A stretch of DNA of 64,000 bases from Bacillus australimaris (GCF_001307105.1 NZ_LGYN01000001.1:797652-861651); one strand, 5' to 3'. Positions 38,506-47,499 are shown, counted from the stretch's first letter. A program made the numbers and translations. Notes: a model not told the origin generated them from the sequence alone.

Positions 38506-39202
38506 ATTGAACCCTTCCTTCACACAAAATAACAATGATCAGTGCTAAATAAAAAATGACCTCGAGCCCGCCTTTTAATGCCAGCACACCAAAAAAGAAT
38601 ACCATCGCCTGATATATTCGACTCGTCCAGCTCAGAGCCTTTTGATCAATCTGCACAAGCGGGAAGAGAAATGAAAGTCCTGCTCCAATCATACCCCAGC
38701 TCACAAAATTCTCAAAAGGAATACCATAAAAACCACCGCCGTCATACCACACCCAAAACTTCCGTTCAGCCGCTACTGGGTCTAATATGAGGTCAAGCAA
38801 CACAATCCATATTCCTGTTTCAACAGCTCGTTTCCACTTCGACTGCTGACTGGATAAAAAAAGACTGTTTAAAAACACACCAACCCATGCAAAAGCAATG
38901 GTTAAAGGCACCCCTGCCACTAAAAAACCTAACGTTGGATAATAGTCATAGGCCCCGAAAGGGAATCCGGTTGTGATCCCTACCCATTCAACCGTAAATG
39001 TCAGCACTCCGACAATGGCTGCCCTTTTCATCACAAACCACCATGATTCATAAATATTACGCCCAATCTCGATGACGCAGCAGGCATACAGCACAAGGAA
39101 TATTCCATTTGCAAACTGAAGCCATGCTGGCACTTCAAAAGCGACCATTAATATGAGCCCTACTAAATACCATCCAAGAAATACCCAACTCACTCTATAC
39201 AC
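38474..39202 (-). CDS. Carotenoid biosynthesis protein, DUF422 (CruF-like hydratase)
   Basis: 242 residues with about seven membrane segments. Conserved polar residues sit in or beside helices (FTVEWVGITTGFPFGAYDYY; VLLDLILDPVAAERKFWVW; YGIPFENFVSWG), which is the pattern of the DUF422/CruF family. These enzymes add water to the psi end of acyclic carotenoids to give a 1-hydroxy group. It is the first gene of the four-gene leftward operon, and its product would supply the hydroxyl for the glycosyltransferase. No carotenoid synthase (CrtM/CrtB) is in the window. Confidence 0.83.
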   Translation of the reverse strand: MYRVSWVFLGWYLVGLILMVAFEVPAWLQFANGIFLVLYACCVIEIGRNIYESWWFVMKRAAIVGVLTFTVEWVGITTGFPFGAYDYYPTLGFLVAGVPLTIAFAWVGVFLNSLFLSSQQSKWKRAVETGIWIVLLDLILDPVAAERKFWVWYDGGGFYGIPFENFVSWGMIGAGLSFLFPLVQIDQKALSWTSRIYQAMVFFFGVLALKGGLEVIFYLALIIVILCEGRVQFERKRQKPIV

Positions 39203-39373
39203 ATAACCGCTCCTTTATTTCTGCCAAATTCAAGAAAGTCATGCTTCTAGTATAGAAAAAAAGACGCGTTCTATAAATAAAGAATGCGCTTCTTATTTTC
39301 ATCTAGGCACTCACCAAAAATCCCTTTTAACATACTTTAATTAGTGATCTAGAACAAAGGAGGCGAATTACTC

Positions 39374-40375
39374 TTGAATCGTTCCATCAAAGTCAGACTG
39401 GCATTCATCGTCGTTGTCCTGCTCTTTATTCCATTTGTCGCCTGTAAAAAAGAACAAGAGCAGACCGTACAAGTAGCCGAGGTAACCCATTCGGTCTTTT
39501 ATGCTCCGCTATATGTCGCTTTATCTGAGGAATTCTTCCAAGAAGAAGGCCTAAATGTTGAATTAAAAACCACTTGGGGCGGCGATAAAACGATGACAGC
39601 TCTCTTATCCGGCGGTGCCGATATCGCCCTGACCGGATCTGAATCCTCGATCTATGTAGAGGCTCAAGACTCAAAGGACTCTGTCATCAACTTTGCTCAG
39701 CTGACACAAACAGACGGCACATTTCTTGTTTCAAGGGAGAAAGTAAACCAATTCTCTTGGGATCAATTAAAAGGAAAAGACTTTCTTGGACAGCGGAAAG
39801 GCGGCATGCCGCAAATGGTCGGTGAATATGTCCTGAAAAAGGAAGGCATTGATGTAAAAAAGGATCTTCGCATGATTCAAAATATTGATTTTGCCAACAT
39901 TTCAGGTGCTTTCTCCTCTGGAACTGGCGATTTTGTGCAGTTATTCGAACCGACAGCATCCTTAATTGAAAAAGAAGGCAAAGGGTACATTACCGCCTCC
40001 TTTGGAGAAGCTTCTGGGAAAGTGCCATATACCACCTTCATGGCAAAGAAGAGTTACTTAGAGGAAAACAAAGAAACAGCAGAAGCCTTCACTCGCGCCA
40101 TTTACAAAGCGCAGAAATGGGTAAAAGCCAGGCAGCCAGATGAAATTGCCAAAGTCATTCAATCTCAATTTCCTGACACAGATCTTGATGTCTTATCTAC
40201 TGCCATCAAACGCTACAAACAGCAGGACTCCTATGCAACAGATCCCCTTCTGAATGAAGAGGAATGGAACAAATTGCAGGAAATCATGAAGGAGAGCGGT
40301 GAATTGCCGGAATTTATTCCGTACAAACAACTTGTCGATTCATCCATTGCAAAGAAGGTCACAGATCACAAATAG
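39374..40375 (+). CDS. ytlA: ABC transporter substrate-binding lipoprotein YtlA
   Basis: 333 residues from TTG 39374 behind AAAGGAGG. The lipobox FVAC lies at about residues 21-24. The mature part is an NMT1/SsuA/TauA-like periplasmic-binding fold: TWGGDKTMTALLSGGADIAL, then a hinge and a second lobe. Such proteins bind sulfonates, nitrate or thiamine precursors; the ligand is not evident. First gene of ytlA-C-D. Confidence 0.88.
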   Translation: MNRSIKVRLAFIVVVLLFIPFVACKKEQEQTVQVAEVTHSVFYAPLYVALSEEFFQEEGLNVELKTTWGGDKTMTALLSGGADIALTGSESSIYVEAQDSKDSVINFAQLTQTDGTFLVSREKVNQFSWDQLKGKDFLGQRKGGMPQMVGEYVLKKEGIDVKKDLRMIQNIDFANISGAFSSGTGDFVQLFEPTASLIEKEGKGYITASFGEASGKVPYTTFMAKKSYLEENKETAEAFTRAIYKAQKWVKARQPDEIAKVIQSQFPDTDLDVLSTAIKRYKQQDSYATDPLLNEEEWNKLQEIMKESGELPEFIPYKQLVDSSIAKKVTDHK

Positions 40376-40390
40376 AATAGGAGGTAGCAC

Positions 40391-41161
40391 ATGTCTTTCC
40401 TTCAAATTGACCATGTGACCCATACGTACTTCTCTTTAAAAGAAAAAACAACGGCCATACAGCACATCAATATGGAGATAGACCAAGGTGAATTCATCTC
40501 TTTTATTGGTCCCAGCGGCTGCGGAAAAACCACCCTGCTGTCTATCATTGCAGGAATAACGCCGCCCTCTGAAGGTCGAATTTTAATCGAAGGAAAAGAA
40601 CCGAATCAAAAGGAGCATCAAATCGGCTACATGCTCCAGCAAGATTATTTGTTCCCTTGGAAAACCATCAAGGAAAATATCATTCTCGGATTAAAAATTG
40701 CCAAACAAGATTCACATGAAGCCACCTCAGCTGCCCTTGGTTTACTGCCAAAACTCGGCCTGCATGATGTGGAGGAAAAATATCCGAAGGAGCTATCTGG
40801 AGGAATGAGACAGCGTGCGGCTCTCGCCCGAACGCTTGCAGTGAATCCCGGACTTCTTTTATTAGATGAGCCATTTTCAGCTTTAGACTATCAAACCAAA
40901 CTAACTTTAGAGGATCTCGTCTTTCACACACTAAAAAACTATCAAAAAACAGCGGTCCTTGTGACACATGACATCGGTGAAGCTATTGCGATGAGTGACC
41001 GCATTTTCTTATTCTCAAAGCATCCTGGCTCGATTCAGCGAACCTTTACCGTTCCAGAGGATCTGAGGACTATTTCTCCTTTTAAAGCGAGACAGACACA
41101 AAGTTTCCAAGAGCTCTTTCAAACGATTTGGAAGGAGCTGAAAACAGTTGAAACACAGTGA
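40391..41161 (+). CDS. ytlC: ABC transporter ATP-binding protein YtlC
   Basis: 256 residues. Walker [14 protein letters not shown] near residue 39, signature [15 protein letters not shown], Walker [12 protein letters not shown], and switch [10 protein letters not shown]. It belongs to the SsuB/TauB group. It overlaps ytlD by 14 bases and follows ytlA by 15, so the three genes are one operon. Confidence 0.93.
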   Translation: MSFLQIDHVTHTYFSLKEKTTAIQHINMEIDQGEFISFIGPSGCGKTTLLSIIAGITPPSEGRILIEGKEPNQKEHQIGYMLQQDYLFPWKTIKENIILGLKIAKQDSHEATSAALGLLPKLGLHDVEEKYPKELSGGMRQRAALARTLAVNPGLLLLDEPFSALDYQTKLTLEDLVFHTLKNYQKTAVLVTHDIGEAIAMSDRIFLFSKHPGSIQRTFTVPEDLRTISPFKARQTQSFQELFQTIWKELKTVETQ

Positions 41162-41942
41162 CCTTTTACATGAAGCCTATCGCAAAAAATACCGAATGGA
41201 AAAACGCATCACACGTATCTATCAGCTCATTATTTTCGCCAGCTTCTTTTCGCTTTGGGAGCTTGCTAGTCATTTTCGTCTCATCGATCCGCTCATATTC
41301 AGCTCACCATCTGCGGTCTGCCAATTGTTTGTGCAAAAAATATCAGATGGTTCTTTAATGAATCATATGAGTATTACATTATTTGAAACGGTGCTCGGAT
41401 TTCTACTTGGTACCTTTTGCGGTATTTTACTCGCTGCCGCCTTATGGTGGTCTACCCGCCTGGCGAACGTTCTTGATCCTTATTTAGTCATTTTAAATGC
41501 CATGCCAAAAGTCGCCCTCGCCCCGATTTTAATTGTTGCCCTCGGACCCGGCATGATCAGCATCGTCGCCATGGGCGCGATCATTAGTGTAATCATTACA
41601 ACGATCGTCATTTATACAGCCTTTCAAGAGGTCGATGAGAATTATTTAAAGGTGATGAAAACCTTCGGTGCGAAAAAGAGCGTCGTCTTTCGTGAGGTCA
41701 TTTTGCCCGCTAGTATTCCGACAATGATTTCTGCCATTAAGGTCAATGTCGGTCTTTCTTGGGTTGGGGTCATTGTAGGGGAATTTCTTGTTTCCTCAAA
41801 AGGGCTCGGCTACATGATCATTTACGGCTTTCAAGTCTTCAACTTTACACTCGTGTTCTTAAGCCTTTTCATTATTGCTGTGTTTGCGACCATTATGTAC
41901 CAGTTTGTAGAATGGCTCGAACGCCGTTTTCTTCAAAAATAA
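41148..41942 (+). CDS. ytlD: ABC transporter permease YtlD
   Basis: 264 residues from TTG 41148, with GAAGGAG inside the end of ytlC. Six membrane segments. The EAA loop is [20 protein letters not shown], and [20 protein letters not shown] is typical of SsuC/TauC permeases. It completes the YtlACD importer. Confidence 0.92.
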   Translation: MKHSDLLHEAYRKKYRMEKRITRIYQLIIFASFFSLWELASHFRLIDPLIFSSPSAVCQLFVQKISDGSLMNHMSITLFETVLGFLLGTFCGILLAAALWWSTRLANVLDPYLVILNAMPKVALAPILIVALGPGMISIVAMGAIISVIITTIVIYTAFQEVDENYLKVMKTFGAKKSVVFREVILPASIPTMISAIKVNVGLSWVGVIVGEFLVSSKGLGYMIIYGFQVFNFTLVFLSLFIIAVFATIMYQFVEWLERRFLQK

Positions 41943-41975
41943 AAAAGCACAGGGATTGTCTCCCTGCGCTTTTTT
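41941..41975. terminator. Bidirectional terminator of ytlD and ytkD
   Basis: AAAAAAGC[A]CAGGGA pairs with TCCCTGCGCTTTTTT between the converging genes. Confidence 0.87.
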
Positions 41976-42450
41976 AACGAATCAAACCGTTCTTTTCTAA
42001 ATAAGCAAGACTTTGTCTTAACACATCATCTTTCATAATAAAACTGAAGTTCTTATTTTTTGCGATGGATCTCGGCAAGTCTGCGAAAAGAACCGGTCCT
42101 TTCGTTTCAAAATATGTTTCTTGCTTCACTAGCTTTTCAATATCAGCGAAATAAATATTCTTTACGATGACCTTTTCTCTGCCCAGCACCTGATATTGGC
42201 CAATATACGTTAATTCACGAACAACAGCACCCGTCTCTTCTTGAATCTCCCGTATAGCGGCTTGGTCTGCATCTTCATTCGGCTCAACTTTCCCTCCTGG
42301 GAACTCATAGCCCCGATCCTCATGTTCAGTGAGCAGCCATTTCCCTTGGTAGCGGCAGATGGCCCAAACATGCTTAGGATGACTTGAAAAAGGCTTCTCA
42401 TCAAAAGAGAGCTTGACCGTATTATGATAATAGTCTTTAAATACATGCAT
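41974..42450 (-). CDS. ytkD: Nudix nucleoside triphosphatase YtkD (MutT-like)
   Basis: 158 residues from ATG 42450, with GAGGG seven bases upstream; this equals the length I recall for B. subtilis YtkD, so the 35-residue longer frame was rejected. The Nudix box starts at GGKVEP near residue 49 and ends REIQEETG, fitting GX5EX7REUXEEXG. In B. subtilis it hydrolyses 8-oxo-dGTP and other nucleoside triphosphates and protects DNA from oxidation. It lies near dps, another oxidative-defence gene. Confidence 0.92.
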   Translation of the reverse strand: MHVFKDYYHNTVKLSFDEKPFSSHPKHVWAICRYQGKWLLTEHEDRGYEFPGGKVEPNEDADQAAIREIQEETGAVVRELTYIGQYQVLGREKVIVKNIYFADIEKLVKQETYFETKGPVLFADLPRSIAKNKNFSFIMKDDVLRQSLAYLEKNGLIR

Positions 42451-42699
42451 GTGAAATCCCTCATATCCTGTCCTTGCTTCTTGTAAAACATCATACCACA
42501 GATCACATTTCTCTGAAGAATTTTTATTAAAAGTGAAACAAACGAGTGGTCTCATCTCGTCTTGTATCTAAAATGAGGTATTGTTGCTAAAACCTTTTTA
42601 TCTTCTCCAACTTCACCCAACTTTAATCATGAAACCTTTTCATCTGTATGACGTAAAAAGAAGAAGCATTTGTCCTATCACAACGAGGAGGAACCTAGC

Positions 42700-43353
42700 A
42701 TGAGTACCACAAATAGGTCAAAACAAGAAAAGAATAAAACACGCTCCCTGAGTCAAAAGGAGAAAGAAAACGCATCTCATGAGGCAGCAAAGAAAAGCCT
42801 CACAAAAGGACAAAATATAGATTTAACAAAAGATAATCCAAATGCAGATCAAATTCAAATCGGACTCGGCTGGGATTTGTCTGGTCAGCCAATTGATTTA
42901 GATACGCAAGTGTTTCTTTTAAATGAAGAAGACAAGCTGTTGTCTCCAAACCATCTAATCTATTATCATCAGCAGCAAAGTTTAGATGGTGCTGTTCGTC
43001 ATCTTGGTGACCATCAATTTGGCGGAGGGTATCGAGACAATGAAATGATTATTATGCAATTAAGCAGAGTCTCACCTGATATTCATAAAATTGTCGTCAC
43101 AGCCACAATACATGATGCACACGAACGTCAGCATCATTTTGGACAAGTCACCAATGCTTATGTGCGCCTTACTGATCAAATCTCGCAGCAGGAGATTTGT
43201 ACCTTTCAGCTAACAGAGGATTATTCATTTTGTACATCCATCCTCTGCGCTGAACTAACAAGAGATGAGGACGAATGGAAGATCACCGCTACTGGACAAG
43301 GAACAACACTGGATTTAAATGATTTATGCCACATCTACGGATTCACATCTTGA
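42700..43353 (+). CDS. TerD-family protein
   Basis: 217 residues from ATG 42700 behind GAGGAGG. About 40 lysine-rich residues precede a TerD domain: LTKGQNIDLTKDN, IQIGLGWDLSGQPIDLDTQVFLL with the calcium-binding acidic residues, and DNEMIIMQLSRVSPDIHKI. TerD/CABP proteins take part in stress complexes at the membrane. It is followed 22 bases later by an AIM24 gene, and the two probably form an operon. B. subtilis keeps its TerD genes (yceC-E) elsewhere, so this pair may be a later arrival here. Confidence 0.85.
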   Translation: MSTTNRSKQEKNKTRSLSQKEKENASHEAAKKSLTKGQNIDLTKDNPNADQIQIGLGWDLSGQPIDLDTQVFLLNEEDKLLSPNHLIYYHQQQSLDGAVRHLGDHQFGGGYRDNEMIIMQLSRVSPDIHKIVVTATIHDAHERQHHFGQVTNAYVRLTDQISQQEICTFQLTEDYSFCTSILCAELTRDEDEWKITATGQGTTLDLNDLCHIYGFTS

Positions 43354-43375
43354 CGAAGGAAGGGAGCCTGCACCT

Positions 43376-44158
43376 ATGGGATTTCATTTCAACACGATAG
43401 AAGAACTGACCTTACAAGCAGAAGGCAGCGGGATCTTTTTTGCCAAAAAAGGCGCCATGATTGCCGATCAAGGAACGTTCCAATACCGCAAGCGATTACT
43501 CGGAACGAATAAAGGAAATATGGTCAGTCAAGTATTTAACCATATCAGCAGAAAGTTGACAGGTGAAAATCTTGAGATGATGGAAGTGAGTGGACAAGGT
43601 ACTTGCTATTTAGCGGACTCAAGTGAGCATGTGACAGTGATCAATCTTGAGCCAAGCGGTCCTTGGCAGCATGTAAGCGTAGAAAGTGAAGATTTATTAG
43701 CCTTTACCGAGGAATGTCATTACGGCGTCACACCAGTAGGCGTTGGTATTTTATCACAAAAAGGACTGTTTACGTCAAAGCTATCCTATCAAGGACACGG
43801 AGCGCAGGTCGCCATCAAAACGAATGGAAACCCGCTCATTTTAAAAGCCCCCTGCCGTGTAGACCCTGACGCTATTGTCGCTTGGACGGGCAAAGCACCG
43901 AAAGTCAAACTAGATGTAAACTGGAAAACCTTTATCGGACAAACATCTGGCGAATCCTACTTATTTGAGTTCCAAGAGCAAGACCAAATTGTCATTATCC
44001 AGCCATCTGAGCGTACATCTGGCTTGCGGGTTGGTTTAGATGATAATCGCTACAAGCCTCAGAGTCAGAGCTCCTCTCATGATCTCACCAATTCGTCGCA
44101 AGAAAATAGAGGCGGGATTAGTGATCTGATCGGAGGTATTTTACAACCACGAAAATAA
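43376..44158 (+). CDS. AIM24-family protein
   Basis: 260 residues from ATG 43376, nine bases from GGAAGGGAG. A beta-rich AIM24 (DUF124) domain: FFAKKGAMIADQGTFQYRK, MMEVSGQGTCYLADSSEHVTV, and VDPDAIVAWTGKAPKV near the end. A serine- and glycine-rich tail follows (SQSSSHDLTNSSQENRGG). The family includes tryptophan-RNA-attenuator-like trimers and a mitochondrial inner-membrane factor; the bacterial role is unclear. Its pairing with TerD recurs in stress-related TerD modules. Confidence 0.82.
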   Translation: MGFHFNTIEELTLQAEGSGIFFAKKGAMIADQGTFQYRKRLLGTNKGNMVSQVFNHISRKLTGENLEMMEVSGQGTCYLADSSEHVTVINLEPSGPWQHVSVESEDLLAFTEECHYGVTPVGVGILSQKGLFTSKLSYQGHGAQVAIKTNGNPLILKAPCRVDPDAIVAWTGKAPKVKLDVNWKTFIGQTSGESYLFEFQEQDQIVIIQPSERTSGLRVGLDDNRYKPQSQSSSHDLTNSSQENRGGISDLIGGILQPRK

Positions 44159-44187
44159 AAGCATGTAGAGATTCTCTACATGCTTTT
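44157..44187. terminator. Bidirectional terminator after the AIM24 gene
   Basis: AAAAGCATGTAGAG pairs with CTCTACATGCTTTTT around ATT. Confidence 0.92.
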
Positions 44188-44496
44188 TCAACTCATCAAA
44201 CCGTTTGTCTCAATAAAGCTCCTTGTCTCTTCATTCCCGAGTTCATAAATCATTGAGTAGATCTCTTTTCTTTTTCTATCCATTTCATCATTTGGACTAT
44301 CATAATGATATTCAAGAAATGGAACATGCGCCCGAAAGAAGCCTTTCCAATCTGTCATATACTGTTCATCAAAATAGTCTCTCAGCTGTAAAATTTGATC
44401 GTCATCTGCTTCTATTTGAAATTGCCAAGCTGCCGCGTCTCTATGCTGTGATATCGATCCATCTTGGACAGATACATAGTATGTGTGCCTCGCCAT
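44188..44496 (-). CDS. Conserved hypothetical cytosolic protein
   Basis: 102 residues from ATG 44496, eight bases from AAAGGA. It starts ARHTYYVSVQDGSISQHRD and continues with acidic helical sequence (DDDQILQLRDYFDEQY, then EMDRKRKEIYSMIYELG). No membrane segment, signal or catalytic motif. I do not recognise a characterised family, although the pattern looks like a conserved Bacillus protein. It lies 43 bases downstream of the holin-like gene on the same strand. Confidence 0.65.
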   Translation of the reverse strand: MARHTYYVSVQDGSISQHRDAAAWQFQIEADDDQILQLRDYFDEQYMTDWKGFFRAHVPFLEYHYDSPNDEMDRKRKEIYSMIYELGNEETRSFIETNGLMS

Positions 44497-44539
44497 CTGA
44501 ATCATCCTTTTTCCTTTAGTATGACCAGATATGAGGAAA

Positions 44540-44944
44540 TTACGGCTTTTTTCGCAATTTATTTTTCAACATGTCCAACACATCAATAAACAACTGCGGA
44601 ATCGGAATTCCGAGGGCTCTGGCTGTCGAGACGATTTGGTATGATTCATAAATAATATAAAAGATGATCGCTAAATCCTTAATCGTCCCATTTGTCTTCA
44701 GCATAACATCGAAGAAATGTGCCATGGATATTAAAGAGATTGTCACAACCTTTCGAACAAGCCGTGTAAAAAAACGCTTCATTGTGAGCTGCCCAGTAAC
44801 AGATTCTCTTAGGCTCGAACAAATTAAGTCAATGCCCATCAATGCCACTAATATCATCAGTAAATATCCTGCTCCACCAAACAGAAAGCCCATCGCCGAC
44901 AAACTGACTGTAACCAACGAAAAGATGCCTAAATCCTTGCTCAC
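44540..44944 (-). CDS. ytkC: Phage-holin-family membrane protein YtkC
   Basis: 134 residues. Three or four membrane segments (VTVSLSAMGFLFGGAGYLLM; ILVALMGIDLICSSLRE; VVTISLISMAHFFDVML) and a basic C-terminus (MLKNKLRKKP) match the holin_4_1/toxin-secretion holin family. No endolysin or other phage gene lies next to it, so it is a stand-alone chromosomal holin-like protein, as in B. subtilis near dps. Role unknown. Confidence 0.82.
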   Translation of the reverse strand: MSKDLGIFSLVTVSLSAMGFLFGGAGYLLMILVALMGIDLICSSLRESVTGQLTMKRFFTRLVRKVVTISLISMAHFFDVMLKTNGTIKDLAIIFYIIYESYQIVSTARALGIPIPQLFIDVLDMLKNKLRKKP

Positions 44945-45050
44945 TTGGCATCAACATCCTTTCAAAGTGGAACTCCTTACCTCAATAGTATATGCCGGAA
45001 GTTCGCAAAAGCTTGGACAACAAAAAATAAAGGCTCTGCCTTTTAACAAG

Positions 45051-45074
45051 AAAAAGCCGCCTTGCGCGGCGGCT
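45051..45074 (-). terminator. Terminator of the YjfB-like gene
   Basis: Minus-strand AGCCGCCGCGCAAGGCGGCTTTTTC gives a strong GC stem and T-run right after the stop. Confidence 0.85.
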
Positions 45075-45079
45075 CCTTC

Positions 45080-45271
45080 CTAGACTCTAACATCAATATA
45101 GCTAGCGTCTGAATCCTTGGGCTGAACAGCTTGAGGCTGCTGCTGTACTTGATCCAGCATCACCATAGCTTGTGCTGTATTCGTAGCAAGCTGTGAATTC
45201 AACAAACTGATATTAAGTGTTTTTTGAATGCTCGCTACTTGCTGACTCATCATTCCTGCAATAGAAGACAT
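45080..45271 (-). CDS. Putative motility protein, YjfB family
   Basis: 63 residues. Helical and glutamine-rich, with MMSQQVASIQKTLNISLLNS and then LATNTAQAMVMLDQVQQ, as in the YjfB_motility family (small proteins under motility control in B. subtilis). No membrane segment or catalytic motif. Monocistronic with its own terminator and a GGGAGGGAAG ribosome binding site. Confidence 0.7.
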   Translation of the reverse strand: MSSIAGMMSQQVASIQKTLNISLLNSQLATNTAQAMVMLDQVQQQPQAVQPKDSDASYIDVRV

Positions 45272-45346
45272 CTTCTTCCCTCCCTTCTCTTTTCTCTTCG
45301 GCTGAAAGCCCTATGATTTCAATGGGCTGTCTGTCCCAATTCAATC

Positions 45347-45380
45347 AAAAAAAATGTCGATCTATTGATGATCGACATTC
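45347..45380 (-). terminator. dps terminator
   Basis: Minus-strand AATGTCGATC pairs with GATCGACATT, followed by eight T. Confidence 0.9.
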
Positions 45381-45394
45381 CTTCCACATACGTA

Positions 45395-45832
45395 TTATCC
45401 TAAAAATGCTTTAAGCATCCAATTGTGCTTCTCAATTGATTGATGAATTGCAAGCAGCATATCACCTGTTGTTTCATCGCCAACCTCTGCAGCCAGATCC
45501 ATTCCTTGCTTTAATTCCTCTGCGATATTGGAGAAATCGTCATATAGGTTTTTCACCATTTGCTCTGCTGATTCATTGCCTTCTGCTTCTTGAATGCTAG
45601 AAATTTCTAAGCACTCTTTCATTGTCGCAACAGGTTGTCCATTTAAAGCAAGCATACGCTCAGCCAAATCATCGATATATGTAGCTGTTTCTGTATATAA
45701 TTCCTCAAACTTCTCATGGAGTGTAAAGAAGTCTTTTCCCTTTACATACCAATGATAGTTATGTAATTTCACGTAAAGCACAGTCCAATCAGCTACTTGT
45801 TTATTGACAACGTTTAATAATTTTTCAGACAT
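45395..45832 (-). CDS. dps: DNA-protecting ferritin-like protein Dps
   Basis: 145 residues from ATG 45832 with AAGGAGG eight bases upstream. The ferroxidase ligands of the Dps family are visible: [22 protein letters not shown] (His, His, Asp/Glu pattern in the first helices) and [16 protein letters not shown]. It forms dodecamers that store iron and shield DNA from peroxide. A sigma-B promoter precedes it, so it is a general-stress gene. Confidence 0.95.
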   Translation of the reverse strand: MSEKLLNVVNKQVADWTVLYVKLHNYHWYVKGKDFFTLHEKFEELYTETATYIDDLAERMLALNGQPVATMKECLEISSIQEAEGNESAEQMVKNLYDDFSNIAEELKQGMDLAAEVGDETTGDMLLAIHQSIEKHNWMLKAFLG

Positions 45833-45870
45833 GTTCATTTCCTCCTTATGTAATTGCGTTTAGTATGAGA

Positions 45871-45896
45871 ATACCCTTTTCTTATTATACTGAAAC
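45871..45896 (-). promoter_or_regulatory. Sigma-B promoter of dps
   Basis: Minus-strand GTTTCA, a 14-base spacer and GGGTAT fit the sigma-B consensus GTTTAA-N12-14-GGGTAT with one mismatch. Confidence 0.8.
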
Positions 45897-45964
45897 CTGC
45901 CATGAATTTCTTCTATTTTGACTGCATGAAATATATGTTAATATGGAAATAAGGAGGGAGTTAG

Positions 45965-46111
45965 ATGCTGTTACTTGGGATTATCAGCTTTATCATTATC
46001 TCAATCGTTGTCTTTTTATCACTGTGGACGACATCGAAGGCTTATGAATATAAGCATAAAGTCGATTCACCACAGGATACTGAACCAAACCAACGTCCTA
46101 ACCCAAAATAA
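45965..46111 (+). CDS. ytzI: Small membrane protein YtzI
   Basis: 48 residues. ATG 45965 follows AAGGAGGGAGTTAG. One N-terminal membrane helix (MLLLGIISFIIISIVVFLSL) is followed by a short charged tail (KAYEYKHKVDSPQDTEPNQ). The position between dps and ytkA is that of ytzI in B. subtilis. It ends nine bases from the convergent ytkA stop. Function unknown. Confidence 0.75.
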   Translation: MLLLGIISFIIISIVVFLSLWTTSKAYEYKHKVDSPQDTEPNQRPNPK

Positions 46112-46119
46112 AACCGCTT

Positions 46120-46554
46120 TCAATGATGTGAGGTTTCTTCTTCAGTAGATGAACTCTCTTTTTTCACTTCACCTACGTGAATGTTCGTCTTCGGCATATT
46201 ATGCTGCTGTTTAGCTGTCACATGGACTTGTATGATATAAAGGCCATCTTTTTTGAAGGCTGTGTGCAATTCGTATACACCTTTATTTTCTTTCTTTGGC
46301 TGAATCATTTTGCTGTTATCCTTGTCGCCATCTTTCCACACTTCAAATTGAACATCATCTGCATCGTCAACAGGCGTATCACCATATGTGACAGCTGCTT
46401 TTACTATAACGCTTTCATTTTTCTCCACTTGCTCAGGTCCTGTAAGCTTGACCTCTAATAGTTCAGGCACTTCCCCTTTGCCGCTATTTGCTGCAGAGTT
46501 TCCACATGCACTTAATAACGTAAGCATCAAAATCATTCCCATCATTTTTCGCAT
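46120..46554 (-). CDS. ytkA: Lipoprotein YtkA (FixH/YtkA-like domain)
   Basis: 144 residues. A signal sequence with the lipobox LLSAC (Cys17) precedes an extracellular immunoglobulin-like YtkA domain (residues 30-130: LLEVKLTGPEQVEKNESVIV and GVYELHTAFKKDGLYIIQVH) and a Glu/Ser/His-rich tail. The tail and VHVTAKQQHNMP contain several His and Met that could bind metal, but this is speculation. Anchored on the outside of the membrane; function unknown. Confidence 0.88.
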   Translation of the reverse strand: MRKMMGMILMLTLLSACGNSAANSGKGEVPELLEVKLTGPEQVEKNESVIVKAAVTYGDTPVDDADDVQFEVWKDGDKDNSKMIQPKKENKGVYELHTAFKKDGLYIIQVHVTAKQQHNMPKTNIHVGEVKKESSSTEEETSHH

Positions 46555-46634
46555 CCCGCGTTTCCCCCTTCTTTTACTGACATGTCCATTTTAACAAATA
46601 TCCCCTATTTTTACATCTCATGATCGAATTCAAA

Positions 46635-46663
46635 TAAAAAACCGGACACCTAAATGTCCGGTT
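46635..46663 (-). terminator. luxS terminator
   Basis: Minus-strand AACCGGACATTTAGGTGTCCGGTTTTTTA: eight-base stem and T-run. Confidence 0.92.
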
Positions 46664-46673
46664 CATCATTTTA

Positions 46674-47147
46674 TTAACCAAAAACTTTTAAAAGCTCTTC
46701 TTGATCCTGAGAAAGCCAGAAACGCATTAAACGTTTTGCCCCTTCAAGATCATGAAGCTTCGCTTGACCGCATTGCTCTTCGTTTGCAGCAGGAATTTCT
46801 GTTACCTCAACGGCATCCTTGAATGTTGCATCAAGCAATTCTACGATTTCTTTTGGAGTTGGTGCACCACTGACAACTAAATAGTAGCCTGTCTGGCAGC
46901 CCATCGGAGAAATATCAATGATATCAAAATGATCGTATTTCTCTGAGTGTGTTCTAATATTAAACGCAAGTAAATGCTCTAATGTATGAATCGTATCAGG
47001 TTTCATCGCCTGCTTGTTTGGCTGACAAAAACGAATATCAAATTTATTTACTTCACCATCTGATCCCACTTTATGAACGCCGCAATGACGAACATATGGC
47101 GCTTTTACAGCATTATGATCTAATTCAAAGCTTTCGACTGAAGGCAT
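46674..47147 (-). CDS. luxS: S-ribosylhomocysteine lyase LuxS
   Basis: 157 residues from ATG 47147, with AGGAG upstream. The metal site is formed by HTLEH (His54, His58) and the later Cys in EEQCGQ; the catalytic Cys lies in [10 protein letters not shown]. It splits S-ribosylhomocysteine into homocysteine and DPD (the AI-2 precursor), recycling the SAM by-product made by methyltransferases. Monocistronic with an extended -10 promoter and its own terminator. Confidence 0.97.
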   Translation of the reverse strand: MPSVESFELDHNAVKAPYVRHCGVHKVGSDGEVNKFDIRFCQPNKQAMKPDTIHTLEHLLAFNIRTHSEKYDHFDIIDISPMGCQTGYYLVVSGAPTPKEIVELLDATFKDAVEVTEIPAANEEQCGQAKLHDLEGAKRLMRFWLSQDQEELLKVFG

Positions 47148-47178
47148 AATGACCACTCCTATAATTGCAATTTTCTAT

Positions 47179-47187
47179 ATTATAGCA
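47179..47187 (-). promoter_or_regulatory. Extended -10 promoter of luxS
   Basis: Minus-strand TGCTATAAT, a perfect extended -10 element 31 bases before the luxS start; no good -35 box is visible. Confidence 0.6.
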
Positions 47188-47273
47188 TATTTCTCCGACC
47201 AGTTTAGTTTATAAAACTTTCCTTCCTTGTCCTTTTTTCTTATACTGTGGAAGACAGACAAGGAGGAACCTCT

Positions 47274-47498
47274 ATGAAACAAATATTTATCGGTATCATA
47301 CGCTTTTATCAAAAATGTATTTCCCCTCTCACACCGCCTAGCTGCCGGTTTTATCCAACATGCTCAAACTATGGCCTAGAGGCAATCAAAACACATGGGG
47401 CGATCAAGGGAGGCTGGCTCACCATCAAACGAATTTTAAAGTGTCATCCGCTCCACCCTGGCGGCATTGATCCCGTCCCGCCTAAAAAGGAAAAGTAA
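47274..47498 (+). CDS. yidD: Membrane protein insertion efficiency factor YidD (YtjA)
   Basis: 74 residues from ATG 47274 with AAGGAGG. An amphipathic N-terminal helix ([15 protein letters not shown]) is followed by the family's invariant [17 protein letters not shown] block and [13 protein letters not shown]. It sits at the inner face of the membrane beside the YidC/SpoIIIJ insertase. In B. subtilis the gene is ytjA, next to ytiB and luxS, as here. It converges on ytiB with only one base between the stops. Confidence 0.94.
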   Translation: MKQIFIGIIRFYQKCISPLTPPSCRFYPTCSNYGLEAIKTHGAIKGGWLTIKRILKCHPLHPGGIDPVPPKKEK

Positions 47499-47499
47499 C

